Positions 1-8,556 of a stretch of DNA of 35,312 nt are shown here, piece after piece. Made by a program: the position numbers and the translations under genes. The notes under the pieces were generated by a model. That model was given only the letters and a program-made list of their open reading frames with translations. It was not told the DNA's origin and did not search any database. Each line of letters starts with the position of its first letter. Positions within the stretch are counted from its first letter, which is position 1. The DNA comes from CAYTOF01 sp964439435 (GTDB lineage: Bacteria; Bacillota; Clostridia; Oscillospirales; QAMX01), in contig CAYTOF010000014.1 of NCBI GenBank assembly GCA_964439435.1, forward strand, positions 1-35,312. Reading direction: 5' to 3'.

Positions 1-18
1 CCCTTACATTCGCTTTTC

Positions 19-47
19 TTGACTTCTTTTCATATTTATTATATTAT
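19..47 (+). promoter_or_regulatory. Sigma-A promoter of the sulfatase-like gene
   Basis: TTGACT (19-24) and TATTAT (42-47) are separated by 17 bp, close to the sigma-A consensus, and lie about 90 bp upstream of the start codon at 139. Confidence 0.6.
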
Positions 48-68
48 TTACTAAAATCCTTACACCTT

Positions 69-115
69 GCACCGTGAGAATTTACGGTGCGCTGTATTGT
101 AAAAACTTTTTACAA
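69..115 (+). promoter_or_regulatory. Two leader inverted repeats before the sulfatase-like gene
   Basis: A hairpin GCACCGT (69-75)/ACGGTGC (84-90) is followed by a perfect palindrome, TTGTAAAAACTTTTTACAA (97-115), which ends six bases before the AAAGGA ribosome site (121-126). Neither is followed by a T-run, so they look more like an operator or an RNA control element than a terminator. The function is unknown. Confidence 0.4.
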
Positions 116-138
116 AATCAAAAGGAACAACACCACCG

Positions 139-2142
139 ATGAGAAAATATATTCGCCCGATTCGCACCCTTTATATCGGCCTATTCGCCGCCCTTCTGCT
201 GATGCCCCGGGCGCGCGCCTATATAGACCCTGCCACAACTTCATATATCATCCAGATTGTCGCCGCGTTTTTCATCACCCTGGGCGTGCTTTTCACGGCA
301 CTCTCGGCCAGAGCGCGGCTCTTTTTTGTGAAAATCAAGATGAAGTTCTTGGAGGAGCACTATCGCCGCAAAGCCGCCAAAGCCTCCCCGAGGACGGCGG
401 TTGTCAAAGAGATCGAGAAGACCACCTTTGCGGGCAGGCTCTGGCCTGCGGCCATTGCCTCCTTTGCCTTTGCCTTTACCTTTGTCATCTATGGCTGTTT
501 TGACCTGTTTTTTGCCAACAGCGGCCTGATGCCCTTTGTCTTTCGGGACATCTGGCTGCCCCTCACGGCTGTGGGGCTTGGGGTTTTTGTCTTGCTGGCA
601 TTGGTTATTGCCCTCACCCGCGGCGTTGTATATGAGTTTTTGTTTTCTCTCCTTGCGGGTTTTGTCATAGCCGGCTATATCCAGGGCAATTTTATAAACC
701 CCAATCTCGGCCAGCTCACGGGGGATGCCATCCCTTGGGAAAACTACAAGTGGCATATGCTGCTAAACACCCTCATCTGGGCGGTGATTGTTGCCCTGCC
801 CTTTGTGACAAAGCGTTTTTCCCGCATCGCCTGGAAAGCCTTCTGCACGGGAGGCACCGCCCTTTTGATCGCCATCCAAGGCATCGCCCTCATCGTCACC
901 CTGGCAGGCTCAGACGCCTCCGCGCTGCGCCCTGCCAATGAGTTTTTGTCCACCAAGGGCATCTATGAGTTTTCCGAAAAGAACAACATCATCGTATTTA
1001 TACTGGACAGATTGGACGAGAACTATATAAAGGAAATCCTGCGGGAAGACCCTAACTATTTTGACGATTTTGACGGTTTTACCAGATACAGCAACAACAT
1101 GACCTACTACTGCCGCACATACCCCTCCGTGGTAAATATGCTGACAGGTCATGTGACCTTTTATGACGAATACGCCTCGGATTTTGTCGGCAGGGCTTAT
1201 GAGAGTGGCACCCTGTTCAAAAACCTGATGGCCAAAGACTATAAGATAAAGCTCTATATGGACAGCCACTACACCTACACGGACATCGCCCAGATAAGTG
1301 ACATAGCGGACAACTGCATAGAGGGCGAAATATCTGTCAAAGCGCGCTCTCTGACGGAGAATTTTCTCTACCTCTCCGCTTTTCGCTATATGCCCTTTGC
1401 CGCAAAACCCTCGTTTTTCCTGACAACCTCTGATTTTGCAGACAAGGTGGAGCAAAAGCTCATCCCCGCTCCCTATTTGACGGATGACTATGCCTATTAT
1501 CGCGCCATGAAAAAAGAGGGACTCTCCGCGGACATGGAAGAAAACAATTTCATCTATGTCCATCTGAACGGTTCCCACGCACCTTTAAATCTGAATGAAA
1601 ATGTCGAACGCGTGCCCGCAGACCAGACTTCCACCAAGCAACAGACCATGGGCTGCTTCAACATCGCGCGGGAGATGATGAACCAAATGAAGGAACTTGG
1701 CATCTATGAGGACGCCACCATCATCATCACAGGTGACCACGGCAAATCCACAGACTGGTACCCCCTGGACAAGCCCGTGTTGGTGGGGCTCTTTGTGAAA
1801 AGGAGCGGAGAGGCGCACACCCCCTTGAAAACAAGCTCCGCCCCTGTCAACTCAGACAATCTGCGGGGAAGCATAGCTGCAGCTGCGGGCTTTTATCCCA
1901 AAGGCACCAATCCCGATGCAGATTTTGGTGATTTTGCCGGCACCGGCGCAGTGACCCAATATGCCAGACCCTATTGGGATGTGCCCGAAGATGACGAGGT
2001 GGTGCGCAAGTTTTATTACCGCATAAACGGCAGCGACGGAAACTACGGTTATCTGGAGGAGTTTGACGTGCGGGGAGATGGAAGCAAGTTTAGAAACTGG
2101 GAAAAAATCCGCGAGATAAAGATCCTTTATCCTCACGGGTGA
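139..2142 (+). CDS. Membrane-anchored sulfatase/alkaline-phosphatase superfamily protein (LTA-synthase-like)
   Basis: The 667-residue protein has about seven hydrophobic segments in its first 255 residues and then an extracytoplasmic alkaline-phosphatase-superfamily domain (about 283-620). The fold's metal-site pattern is visible: an Asp after a hydrophobic strand (IIVFILD, D290), a candidate nucleophile Thr327 in RTYPSVVNMLTG, H480 in LNGSHAP, and D533/H534 in ITGDHGKS. Family members transfer or hydrolyse phospho- or sulfo-groups; LtaS-type enzymes transfer glycerol phosphate from phosphatidylglycerol. The next gene carries a CDP-glycerol glycerophosphotransferase domain, so a role in a glycerol-phosphate surface polymer is the best inference. 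The length and topology resemble LtaS, but the hydrophobic N-terminus is longer than the usual five segments and the substrate cannot be read from sequence. The ATG at 139 follows an AAAGGA site at a rather long spacing of 12 nt. Confidence 0.8.
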   Translation: MRKYIRPIRTLYIGLFAALLLMPRARAYIDPATTSYIIQIVAAFFITLGVLFTALSARARLFFVKIKMKFLEEHYRRKAAKASPRTAVVKEIEKTTFAGRLWPAAIASFAFAFTFVIYGCFDLFFANSGLMPFVFRDIWLPLTAVGLGVFVLLALVIALTRGVVYEFLFSLLAGFVIAGYIQGNFINPNLGQLTGDAIPWENYKWHMLLNTLIWAVIVALPFVTKRFSRIAWKAFCTGGTALLIAIQGIALIVTLAGSDASALRPANEFLSTKGIYEFSEKNNIIVFILDRLDENYIKEILREDPNYFDDFDGFTRYSNNMTYYCRTYPSVVNMLTGHVTFYDEYASDFVGRAYESGTLFKNLMAKDYKIKLYMDSHYTYTDIAQISDIADNCIEGEISVKARSLTENFLYLSAFRYMPFAAKPSFFLTTSDFADKVEQKLIPAPYLTDDYAYYRAMKKEGLSADMEENNFIYVHLNGSHAPLNLNENVERVPADQTSTKQQTMGCFNIAREMMNQMKELGIYEDATIIITGDHGKSTDWYPLDKPVLVGLFVKRSGEAHTPLKTSSAPVNSDNLRGSIAAAAGFYPKGTNPDADFGDFAGTGAVTQYARPYWDVPEDDEVVRKFYYRINGSDGNYGYLEEFDVRGDGSKFRNWEKIREIKILYPHG

Positions 2143-2171
2143 TATCCGCATTTAAATAAAGCTGTTTCACG

Positions 2172-2200
2172 TTGAGAAATAAGAGTTCCTACATTATAGA
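2172..2200 (+). promoter_or_regulatory. Promoter of the YidC-glycerophosphotransferase fusion gene
   Basis: TTGAGA (2172-2177), a 17-bp spacer and TATAGA (2195-2200) lie in the 88-bp gap after the sulfatase-like gene, so the fusion gene can be transcribed on its own. Confidence 0.5.
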
Positions 2201-2214
2201 CAAGACACCCACAC

Positions 2215-2233
2215 AAAGGAGGTGCGCGCCTTG
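2215..2233 (+). promoter_or_regulatory. Ribosome binding site that fixes a TTG start
   Basis: AAAGGAGGT (2215-2223) is a near-perfect Shine-Dalgarno. It overlaps the in-frame GTG at 2222, which therefore cannot be the start. TTG at 2231 lies 8 nt after GGAGG and is the likely initiator. Confidence 0.75.
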
Positions 2234-4405
2234 CGCATCATCAACCTCATTTTCGGCGTGCCCCTCGGCATTTTGATGAAGGGCTGCTATGCGCTCTTTT
2301 CAGACTACGGCATCGCCCTGATCCTGTTCACGGCGCTGACCAAGGTCATCATGTTTCCCCTCTCCCTTGCGGCGCAAAAAAACTCCATCAAGATGGTGCG
2401 GATGAAACCGCAGCTCGACGAGATCAAGAGCCGCTACCGGGACACCCCCGAGCTCATCCTCTCGGAGCAGAAAAAGCTCTACAAAAAAGAAAAATACAGC
2501 TCCTTTATGGGGCTTTTACCCCTGCTTATACAGATCCCCATCATTTTGGGGCTCATCAACGTCGTCTACAACCCCCTGACCCATCTCTTTTCGCAAAATG
2601 CGGCGGCGGTCAGCGCCCTCTCTGAGCGCGCCACGGAGCTCACGGGTCAGATTTTTTCGGGCTCGGGCTCCCAGATAGAGATTTTGAGGCTCATCTCCGA
2701 GCGCGGAGCAGCCTTTGCGGACATGCTCTCCCCCGCCACCCTGGTGTCCATGCAGAACTTAGACTTTTTCTTTCTCGGCTTTGACCTTGCCAAAATCCCC
2801 ACCATGGCAGGTCTTGCCGTGCTCATCCCCATCCTTTCGGGGCTTTCCTCCCTGCTTTTAAGCGCTCTTCAAAACAGATACAATGTGCTCCAGCGCGAGC
2901 AAGGCGCCCTTGGCAAATGGGGCATGGCGCTGTTTTTGGTGGCTTTCTCCACCTATTTTGCCTTTATCGTGCCCGGGGGCATCGGGCTTTATTGGATTGC
3001 GGGCAACCTGCTGTCCATCCCCGTGTTGTTTCTCTGCAACATAATCTACAACCCCGCAAAATACATCGACTATGAAAACCGCTCAATCAAGCCAAAGCTC
3101 ACAAAAGAGGAGAAAAAAGCCCTCTCCGCGCAGAAAAAAGCGGCAAAGGCGCGCCAAAAGGCGGACGTCAAGCGCTTTTTCTCGCGGGACAAGGGCCTTG
3201 TGTTCTACTCCGAAAGCAGCGGATTTTACAAGTATTTCTCCTCCATCATAGACTATCTGCTGAAAAATTCCGATATAGAGATACACTATGTGACCTCCGA
3301 CGCCAAGGACCGCATTTTCCAAAACCTCGAGGAGCGCATCCACAAATACTATGTGGGCGGCAACAAGCTCATCTCCTTTATGATGCGCATGGACGCCGAC
3401 ATCGTGGTGATGACAATGCCCGACTTGGATAAATACCACATAAAGCGCTCCATTGTGCGCAAAGACACGGAGTATATCTACCTTGACCACGGCATGACGA
3501 GCTATCACCTCATGCTGCGGGAAAACGCCCTGGACGCCTTCGACACGATCTTTGTCTACGGCCCAAACCACATTGCAGAGGTGCGAGAAACGGAAAAACA
3601 CTATAAGCTGCCGCCCAAAAACCTCGTGAAAACGGGCTATGCCCTGCTGGACGACCTGCTCGCCAGTGTGCGCGCGCTGCCACAGACCGAAAACAACCCG
3701 CCCAGGGTGCTGATCGGCCCCTCCTGGCAAAAAGACAATCTGATGGAATACTGCCTCGATGAGCTCCTGGCGCAGCTTTTGCGCCGCGATTTTGTGGTGA
3801 TTTTGCGGCCGCACCCTGAGTTTGTCAAGCGGTTTCCAAACAAGATGAACGACATCTTCAAAAAATATGCCGACGATATCGGCGAAAACTTCATCATCGA
3901 GACGGACTTTTCCTCCAACGAAACGGTCTACTCCTCCGATGTCATCGTCACAGACTGGTCCTCCATCGCCCAGGAGTTCTCATATGCCACCCTGCGACCC
4001 TCCCTTTTCCTCAACACGCCCATGAAAATCATGAACCAAAACTATAAAAACATCCCCCTCGTGCCCCTGGACATCTCCCTCCGAGACGAGATCGGTCTCT
4101 CTTTGAATGTAGAGGAATTTGACCGCATCCCGGGCATAATCGCAGACTTTTTCCAAAACCGCACCTACTGGAAAGACAAAATCGCCCGTGTGCTGGAGGA
4201 CAACATCTACCACATAGGCAATGCGGCGCAGGTCTCGGGGGATTATCTCCTAAAAAGGCTCGCAGAGATCGAAGCGGAGCGCAAAAAAGCACTGGCCTTT
4301 GCAGATTTCACAGCGCCTCTTTCGGACGAAGATACTCCGAAGGCAACCGGGAGCGAAAATGCACCCGAGGAGGAAGTCTTAAAGGGGCAGATGACCTTGT
4401 TTTAA
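2231..4405 (+). CDS. Fusion of YidC/Oxa1 insertase and CDP-glycerol glycerophosphotransferase
   Basis: The 724-residue product (TTG start) joins two proteins that are normally separate. Residues 1-275 are YidC/Oxa1-like: a first membrane segment, a charged cytosolic hairpin (QKNSIKMVRMKPQLDEIKSRY), LPLLIQIPI, and PGGIGLYWIAGNL near the last segment. K38 sits where YidC proteins usually have the conserved membrane Arg. A very basic linker (about 285-320) leads to a TagB/TagF-type domain (about 322-665) with LDHG (H420), TGYALLDDL, GPSWQKDN, RPHPE (H528) and VTDWSSIAQEF. The transferase family adds glycerol phosphate from CDP-glycerol to membrane-linked acceptors at the cytosolic face. The YidC part could be an anchor, an insertase for envelope proteins, or part of a polymer-export device. 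The C-terminus is an acidic, probably disordered tail ending in QMTLF. The domains are clear; the joint function is inference. Confidence 0.88.
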   Translation: MRIINLIFGVPLGILMKGCYALFSDYGIALILFTALTKVIMFPLSLAAQKNSIKMVRMKPQLDEIKSRYRDTPELILSEQKKLYKKEKYSSFMGLLPLLIQIPIILGLINVVYNPLTHLFSQNAAAVSALSERATELTGQIFSGSGSQIEILRLISERGAAFADMLSPATLVSMQNLDFFFLGFDLAKIPTMAGLAVLIPILSGLSSLLLSALQNRYNVLQREQGALGKWGMALFLVAFSTYFAFIVPGGIGLYWIAGNLLSIPVLFLCNIIYNPAKYIDYENRSIKPKLTKEEKKALSAQKKAAKARQKADVKRFFSRDKGLVFYSESSGFYKYFSSIIDYLLKNSDIEIHYVTSDAKDRIFQNLEERIHKYYVGGNKLISFMMRMDADIVVMTMPDLDKYHIKRSIVRKDTEYIYLDHGMTSYHLMLRENALDAFDTIFVYGPNHIAEVRETEKHYKLPPKNLVKTGYALLDDLLASVRALPQTENNPPRVLIGPSWQKDNLMEYCLDELLAQLLRRDFVVILRPHPEFVKRFPNKMNDIFKKYADDIGENFIIETDFSSNETVYSSDVIVTDWSSIAQEFSYATLRPSLFLNTPMKIMNQNYKNIPLVPLDISLRDEIGLSLNVEEFDRIPGIIADFFQNRTYWKDKIARVLEDNIYHIGNAAQVSGDYLLKRLAEIEAERKKALAFADFTAPLSDEDTPKATGSENAPEEEVLKGQMTLF

Positions 4406-4409
4406 GATG
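4361..4409 (+). repeat. Direct repeat, left copy (3' end of the fusion gene)
   Basis: The last 15 codons of the fusion gene plus four bases match 6917-6965 at 39 of 49 positions without gaps. The final 18 bases, TGACCTTGTTTTAAGATG (4392-4409), are identical in both copies. The pair brackets the helicase gene like the ends of an inserted segment. Confidence 0.8.
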
Positions 4410-4496
4410 GATTTGATTATATAAGTTGATGATTATATTGTGTTTTATGATAAAACAACCAAAATAGATAACTTATGACTTATCGTGGTGTGAAAT

Positions 4497-6905
4497 ATGA
4501 CAAATGCAGAATTACAAATCACATCTATCAATAGTGCTCAAAAATACTATGATTATCTAAAATCAAAAGAAAAAGGCGTAATTCGGATTGAAGTGCGCGA
4601 GAAAAAAGAAGTAGATGGCAAGATACAACTTATGCTCAGCAAAAAACTCAGAGATTTTGAGTCTATCGAATTTGAAATCCGCGGCCAAATGTTCACACCG
4701 GAGATGGTTTCACCTATTTTATATGATGAGGACAGAAACTGCTTAGTTGTTCGTCCCAAAGCAGAGATACGCTCATCAATTGCAGTATGTACCCCTGACG
4801 ACATTGTGATAATTTCTGACTTGAAATATTTGGTAAAACGAGTTGAGAACTGGTATAAAAAGAACGGGAATACTCTCGGACTGCCTCAGCATGCTCATCA
4901 AATCAACAAAGACACCATCAGCTTTCTTGAGCCGGTCCCCTCGGGAGAGCAAATTCATGCCATTTATCATGTTTTATCCTCACCCTATTCTTATGTTTGG
5001 GGTGCTCCCGGAACAGGAAAAACGCAGCTTGTATTGGCAAATTGCGTTCTTTATTATGCACAGCAGCATAGAAGAATATTAATTGTCGCCCCAACAAATA
5101 ATTCTGTCGAGCAGGTTTTGAGAGGAGTCATTCCATTATTAGACAGTGCAGGTATTCCACGAAAAAAGATAATCCGCCTGGGTACACCCTCTAAAAGTTT
5201 TGCAAACAGATTTCCGGAAGTATGCGAAGACAGTGAGCTGCAAAAAAAAATGATGCAAATACAACAGAAACGTGACAACTTAACTACAGTTTTAAAGTTA
5301 CGTGAAATGAAGAAGCGTTCAAATCAGCTTGAAGATGAAATAATCCCTTGCGTTGTAAATGTATGCAACCTTGCAGATAGATTTAGTGCCCTTAAAAACA
5401 ACAGTCTCGGTCTGAATGAGACATTGAGCCGTAAAGAGATGTTACTCCAAAATACAAAAAATCAAATACATGATTTAACCTTATCAATCAAAGTATTTGA
5501 ACAGAAAAAGGAAAAACTAACCTTTAAAGTCTCCGCTTTTGTTAATCCCAAAATTAAAGTTGCATTAAAAGAAAAACTTCAAAGTTCGTACGCACAATTG
5601 ACTGTTTTAGATCAAAGCGAGAATAATTATAACAACGAAATCCAAACGCTCAATAACAGACTGCTCAAAACAGATAATGATGTTGACGATGCCCGACAAA
5701 ACCTTCTGAAGCATATCTCTATATTACAACAACTAAATATAAAATCGAAGACTATTTCCTCTATTTTGTCCGAGTTAAATGTTGACAATACACATAAAAC
5801 TCTTAAAAACCTTGAGGATAAGCTTGCTGAAGGCAATGAATATGTTTCAACTAAAGAAGCTGAGCTTGCCCTATATGGCAATGATACTGAAGCAGAATTA
5901 CAGCAAGAAATTGATGATTTAAACGACGAGTACGATTTGCTAATAAAGAGCGAAACTGCTACAAGAGTGCAGAACGCATATGTCGTCGGCGCAACTCTGG
6001 ATGGATATATAGCTCGTATATCTCCAAAAGCAAGCAGTGAACAAGCTGAAGATAACAAATTATATCGCTCTGATTTTGAACATGTGTTTGTAGACGAAGC
6101 CGGTTATTGTAATATGATAAAAGGAGCTACTGTTCTTTCGCAAGGTTGTCCTGTCACATACCTTGGAGATCATATGCAATTGCCTCCCGTTTGTGAAATG
6201 AGTGACCACAAAATTTGTAGTGATTCAAAAGACGTTACACTATGGGCACAATCTATACTGCATGTGGAATCCTTATTTAAGCTAGATCTCAATCAAATTT
6301 GTGAAGACTATATCAATGTAAAAATGCCACCTTTTCAAGCTCTTTCAAAATATAACTTAAAGAAAGGATATCGTTTTGGAGATTTCTTAGCTAAAATCCT
6401 TGATAAACATGTTTATAATAACGGATTTTCCAGCGCTTATGCAGCTTTGTCATTCAAAGTAACAATATTAGACGCCAAAGGACAAAGTGGCAGAAACAAA
6501 AGAGAAAATCCTGCAGAAGCCAGAGCCATACAGCAGTATCTTTATAAAAACGCAGAAAGCATTGGAAGCTATGTGATAATTACTCCCTATACAAACCAAG
6601 TACGCCTTCTTGGTGAATATTTACCCAAAGAGCATTCTCAATTGCAAGTCATGACTGTACATGCAGCACAGGGGCGGGAATGGGATACAGTCATTTTGTC
6701 CGTGAGCGACCATGGCAATGACTGGTTCACTGATAGTGAGAATTCCGTTTCAAAAGGGCTCATGGTATTGAATACAGCAATAAGCAGGTCCAAGAATCAC
6801 TTTGTCTTGGTGTGTGATGTCGATTATTGGAAATATCGCCCACGACAATTGATAAGTGCTATTATACACAATTCCCAACCCCCTCAATGCTCCTCACCAA
6901 TTTAA
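4497..6905 (+). CDS. Superfamily 1 (Upf1/Dna2-like) helicase with a large coiled-coil insertion
   Basis: The 802-residue ATPase has a full set of SF1 motifs: Walker A GAPGTGKT (about 168), motif Ia APTNNSVEQVL, Walker B VDEAGYC (about 530), motif III GDHMQLPP (about 556), motif V TVHAAQGREWDTVILS (about 720) and motif VI NTAISRSKNHFVLV (about 758). Residues 245-500, between motifs Ia and II, are a long charged helical stretch that looks like a coiled coil. The N-terminal 150 residues are not recognised. Such AAA_11/AAA_12-type helicases unwind DNA or RNA, and standalone versions with coiled coils often occur in mobile or defence loci. The gene is visibly AT-richer than its neighbours (many ATA, AAA, TTA codons), has only a weak ribosome site (GGTG) and is bracketed by a direct repeat, all of which suggest recent acquisition. 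Helicase assignment is firm; a defence role is inference. Confidence 0.85.
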   Translation: MTNAELQITSINSAQKYYDYLKSKEKGVIRIEVREKKEVDGKIQLMLSKKLRDFESIEFEIRGQMFTPEMVSPILYDEDRNCLVVRPKAEIRSSIAVCTPDDIVIISDLKYLVKRVENWYKKNGNTLGLPQHAHQINKDTISFLEPVPSGEQIHAIYHVLSSPYSYVWGAPGTGKTQLVLANCVLYYAQQHRRILIVAPTNNSVEQVLRGVIPLLDSAGIPRKKIIRLGTPSKSFANRFPEVCEDSELQKKMMQIQQKRDNLTTVLKLREMKKRSNQLEDEIIPCVVNVCNLADRFSALKNNSLGLNETLSRKEMLLQNTKNQIHDLTLSIKVFEQKKEKLTFKVSAFVNPKIKVALKEKLQSSYAQLTVLDQSENNYNNEIQTLNNRLLKTDNDVDDARQNLLKHISILQQLNIKSKTISSILSELNVDNTHKTLKNLEDKLAEGNEYVSTKEAELALYGNDTEAELQQEIDDLNDEYDLLIKSETATRVQNAYVVGATLDGYIARISPKASSEQAEDNKLYRSDFEHVFVDEAGYCNMIKGATVLSQGCPVTYLGDHMQLPPVCEMSDHKICSDSKDVTLWAQSILHVESLFKLDLNQICEDYINVKMPPFQALSKYNLKKGYRFGDFLAKILDKHVYNNGFSSAYAALSFKVTILDAKGQSGRNKRENPAEARAIQQYLYKNAESIGSYVIITPYTNQVRLLGEYLPKEHSQLQVMTVHAAQGREWDTVILSVSDHGNDWFTDSENSVSKGLMVLNTAISRSKNHFVLVCDVDYWKYRPRQLISAIIHNSQPPQCSSPI

Positions 6906-6916
6906 CTTCCTCTGAT

Positions 6917-6965
6917 CCACCTGAGGATGAAACCTAAAAAAGGCAACTGACCTTGTTTTAAGATG
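6917..6965 (+). repeat. Direct repeat, right copy: relic of a second fusion-gene 3' end
   Basis: In frame this copy reads PPEDET, stop, KRQLTLF, stop. It parallels the fusion gene's APEEEVLKGQMTLF, with a TTA-to-TAA-type change making the internal stop. It therefore looks like the 3' end of a homologous gene, not a random repeat. It starts 11 bp after the helicase stop codon. Confidence 0.75.
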
Positions 6966-7020
6966 ACAAAAAGCAAGCGAAAATCGTGCCTGAGATTTCG
7001 ACAAAATCAAAAAATGAACA

Positions 7021-7065
7021 AAAATCCCCCACAGCCCTGCATTCTGAGCGGCTGTGGGGGATTTT
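7021..7065. terminator. Bidirectional intrinsic terminator
   Basis: A perfect 16-bp stem, AAAATCCCCCACAGCC (7021-7036) with its complement at 7050-7065, has A- and T-runs on opposite sides. It separates the convergent helicase and GH-like genes. Confidence 0.9.
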
Positions 7066-7087
7066 AAGTCGGTTAAATAATGTCTGT

Positions 7088-8317
7088 TTATCTTGCCACG
7101 AGCAGCACGCCGTCACAGGACTTTGCGGCGATCTCGTAGGTGCCGTCACTGTGGCGAGACACCGTGCGCATGCCGTTGCCGTCTGTGGCAAAGACTGTGC
7201 GGTTGTCTGCGCGGAAGGTGATTTTGAATTCCGCTCCGCCCTCGTCTTTCGGGTCATCGGCCGTGGCTATCATGAGCGCATGGGAGCCGTCGCCGTCACG
7301 AGAGACCATCTGCCCGACAACGAGATTTTCGCCGCCATCGGCTTTCAGGTCGAAGAACACGCCCGTGTTCAGAGCCTTGATAGGAGCCTGCTCCACGCCT
7401 TTCATGTTTTCGCCGTCTTCAAAGCCGACAAAATGTGTCGACACGCGGCGGTATTTCATATAGGTCTCGCCTAAATTATGCAACTCGGTGTTGACCTTTT
7501 GCAGCCTGTCATACTGCCTTGTCTTCTCGCCCTTGTCGTCCAAAACCTGGTTGTTCCACCAGCCCGCCGTGTAGCAGGCCCAGATGATGGCCTCCGCTCC
7601 GAACGCCATGGCGCTGTAGGCCTGGAAGCGCAGCTGATTTTCGCTGATCCACTTTTCGGGGTCAAGGGAGTTGACCTGCAGCACAATCCACATACGGCGC
7701 CCTGAGGCAAGGCAGGCTTCGGAGACAATGCGCAGGTTTTCAAACGCCCCCGCCACGGAGGCGGCATACATGTAGAAGTCATAGCAGATATAATCTGAGG
7801 GGACGTTTTCGCAGTATTTTGCAATGTGCTGGGCGTAGGTCTCCGTACCCAGTTGATTGACCGTCTCCTCGTCGGTGTTCACCGCCACGGAGGCGTAGTT
7901 TGGATAGAGGTTTAAATACGCCAGCTGACGGGGAAAGTTTCTGTCGACAAAGTCCAGCACCTTGCCATAGTGGGGAAAGTCCAGGGCAGAGGGTTCGTCT
8001 CCCGTGTCTATGCCCCAGATGGCCGGGTGATCTTCAAACTTGGCCGCCGCCTCTTCGTATTTCGACATGGGGTGTGTCGCAGCCATTTTGCCCGCGTTGT
8101 GGCCGTCTCCGCCCCACCAGCCCGGCACGACACCGTTCACAATGCCGCCGACACCGTATTTCGCAAAGAGATCCAGAAGTTCACGGTTGGCATAGGGCGC
8201 GCCGACAACAAAATCAATCCCGCATTCGGCAAGCTCCTTGATGTGTTTTTCCGAGTGAGCATAGCTTGCAAGGACATATGTCCCGATATAGAGCCGCTTT
8301 TTATCCATTCTGTTCAT
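7088..8317 (-). CDS. GH-like (beta/alpha)8-barrel protein, cytosolic
   Basis: The 409-residue protein has no signal peptide. It looks like a clan-A-type glycoside hydrolase barrel (about residues 8-310) followed by a small beta domain (about 320-409). The motif WGIDTGDEPSALDF places Glu108 at the end of a predicted strand, a plausible acid/base; ICYDFYMYA and IIWACYTAGWW resemble later barrel strands. It shares GDEP, the ICYD strand and the overall layout with the protein at 25947-27188, so the two are probably distant paralogues. The ATG follows AGGAGG by 7 nt and has its own promoter. An intracellular glycosidase role is likely, but I cannot assign a CAZy family or substrate. Confidence 0.65.
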   Translation of the reverse strand: MNRMDKKRLYIGTYVLASYAHSEKHIKELAECGIDFVVGAPYANRELLDLFAKYGVGGIVNGVVPGWWGGDGHNAGKMAATHPMSKYEEAAAKFEDHPAIWGIDTGDEPSALDFPHYGKVLDFVDRNFPRQLAYLNLYPNYASVAVNTDEETVNQLGTETYAQHIAKYCENVPSDYICYDFYMYAASVAGAFENLRIVSEACLASGRRMWIVLQVNSLDPEKWISENQLRFQAYSAMAFGAEAIIWACYTAGWWNNQVLDDKGEKTRQYDRLQKVNTELHNLGETYMKYRRVSTHFVGFEDGENMKGVEQAPIKALNTGVFFDLKADGGENLVVGQMVSRDGDGSHALMIATADDPKDEGGAEFKITFRADNRTVFATDGNGMRTVSRHSDGTYEIAAKSCDGVLLVAR

Positions 8318-8348
8318 ATTTCATCCTCCTATTTTAGATGGCAAAACG

Positions 8349-8377
8349 AGTATAACACGCACCCGTCACTCCGTCAA
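8349..8377 (-). promoter_or_regulatory. Sigma-A promoter of the GH-like gene at 7088
   Basis: On the minus strand TTGACG (8377-8372), 17 bp and TATACT (8354-8349) match the consensus and lie 32 bp before the start codon. Confidence 0.75.
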
Positions 8378-8460
8378 GACAGAGGCACGTGTTTTGACGG
8401 ATATAGTAAAATTGGTGTGTGCAAAGGCTTATGACCGCATAATTTGTTTTACATAGATAC

Positions 8461-8499
8461 GGTCTCTGTGTAAACCATGTTGAGCTTTACCCAGAGACC
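8461..8499. repeat. Long hairpin downstream of the MATE gene
   Basis: GGTCTCTG (8461-8468) pairs with CAGAGACC (8492-8499), with an inner GTAAA/TTTAC stem, giving about 13 pairs with one mismatch. It lies beyond the MATE stop codon but lacks a T-run on either strand, so it is at best a weak terminator. Confidence 0.45.
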
Positions 8500-8556
8500 T
8501 TCGGCCGTCCGAAATATACAGTTCGCATAATATATAAACTTCCGGAAATCAATGCT

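Noticed and set aside
910..1578. 222-codon minus-strand open frame
   Set aside because: Shadow of the sulfatase-like gene, whose catalytic motifs are in the plus frame.
4410..4496. Promoter for the helicase gene
   Set aside because: The AT-rich gap offers several partial -10 boxes, but none has a -35 at an acceptable distance.
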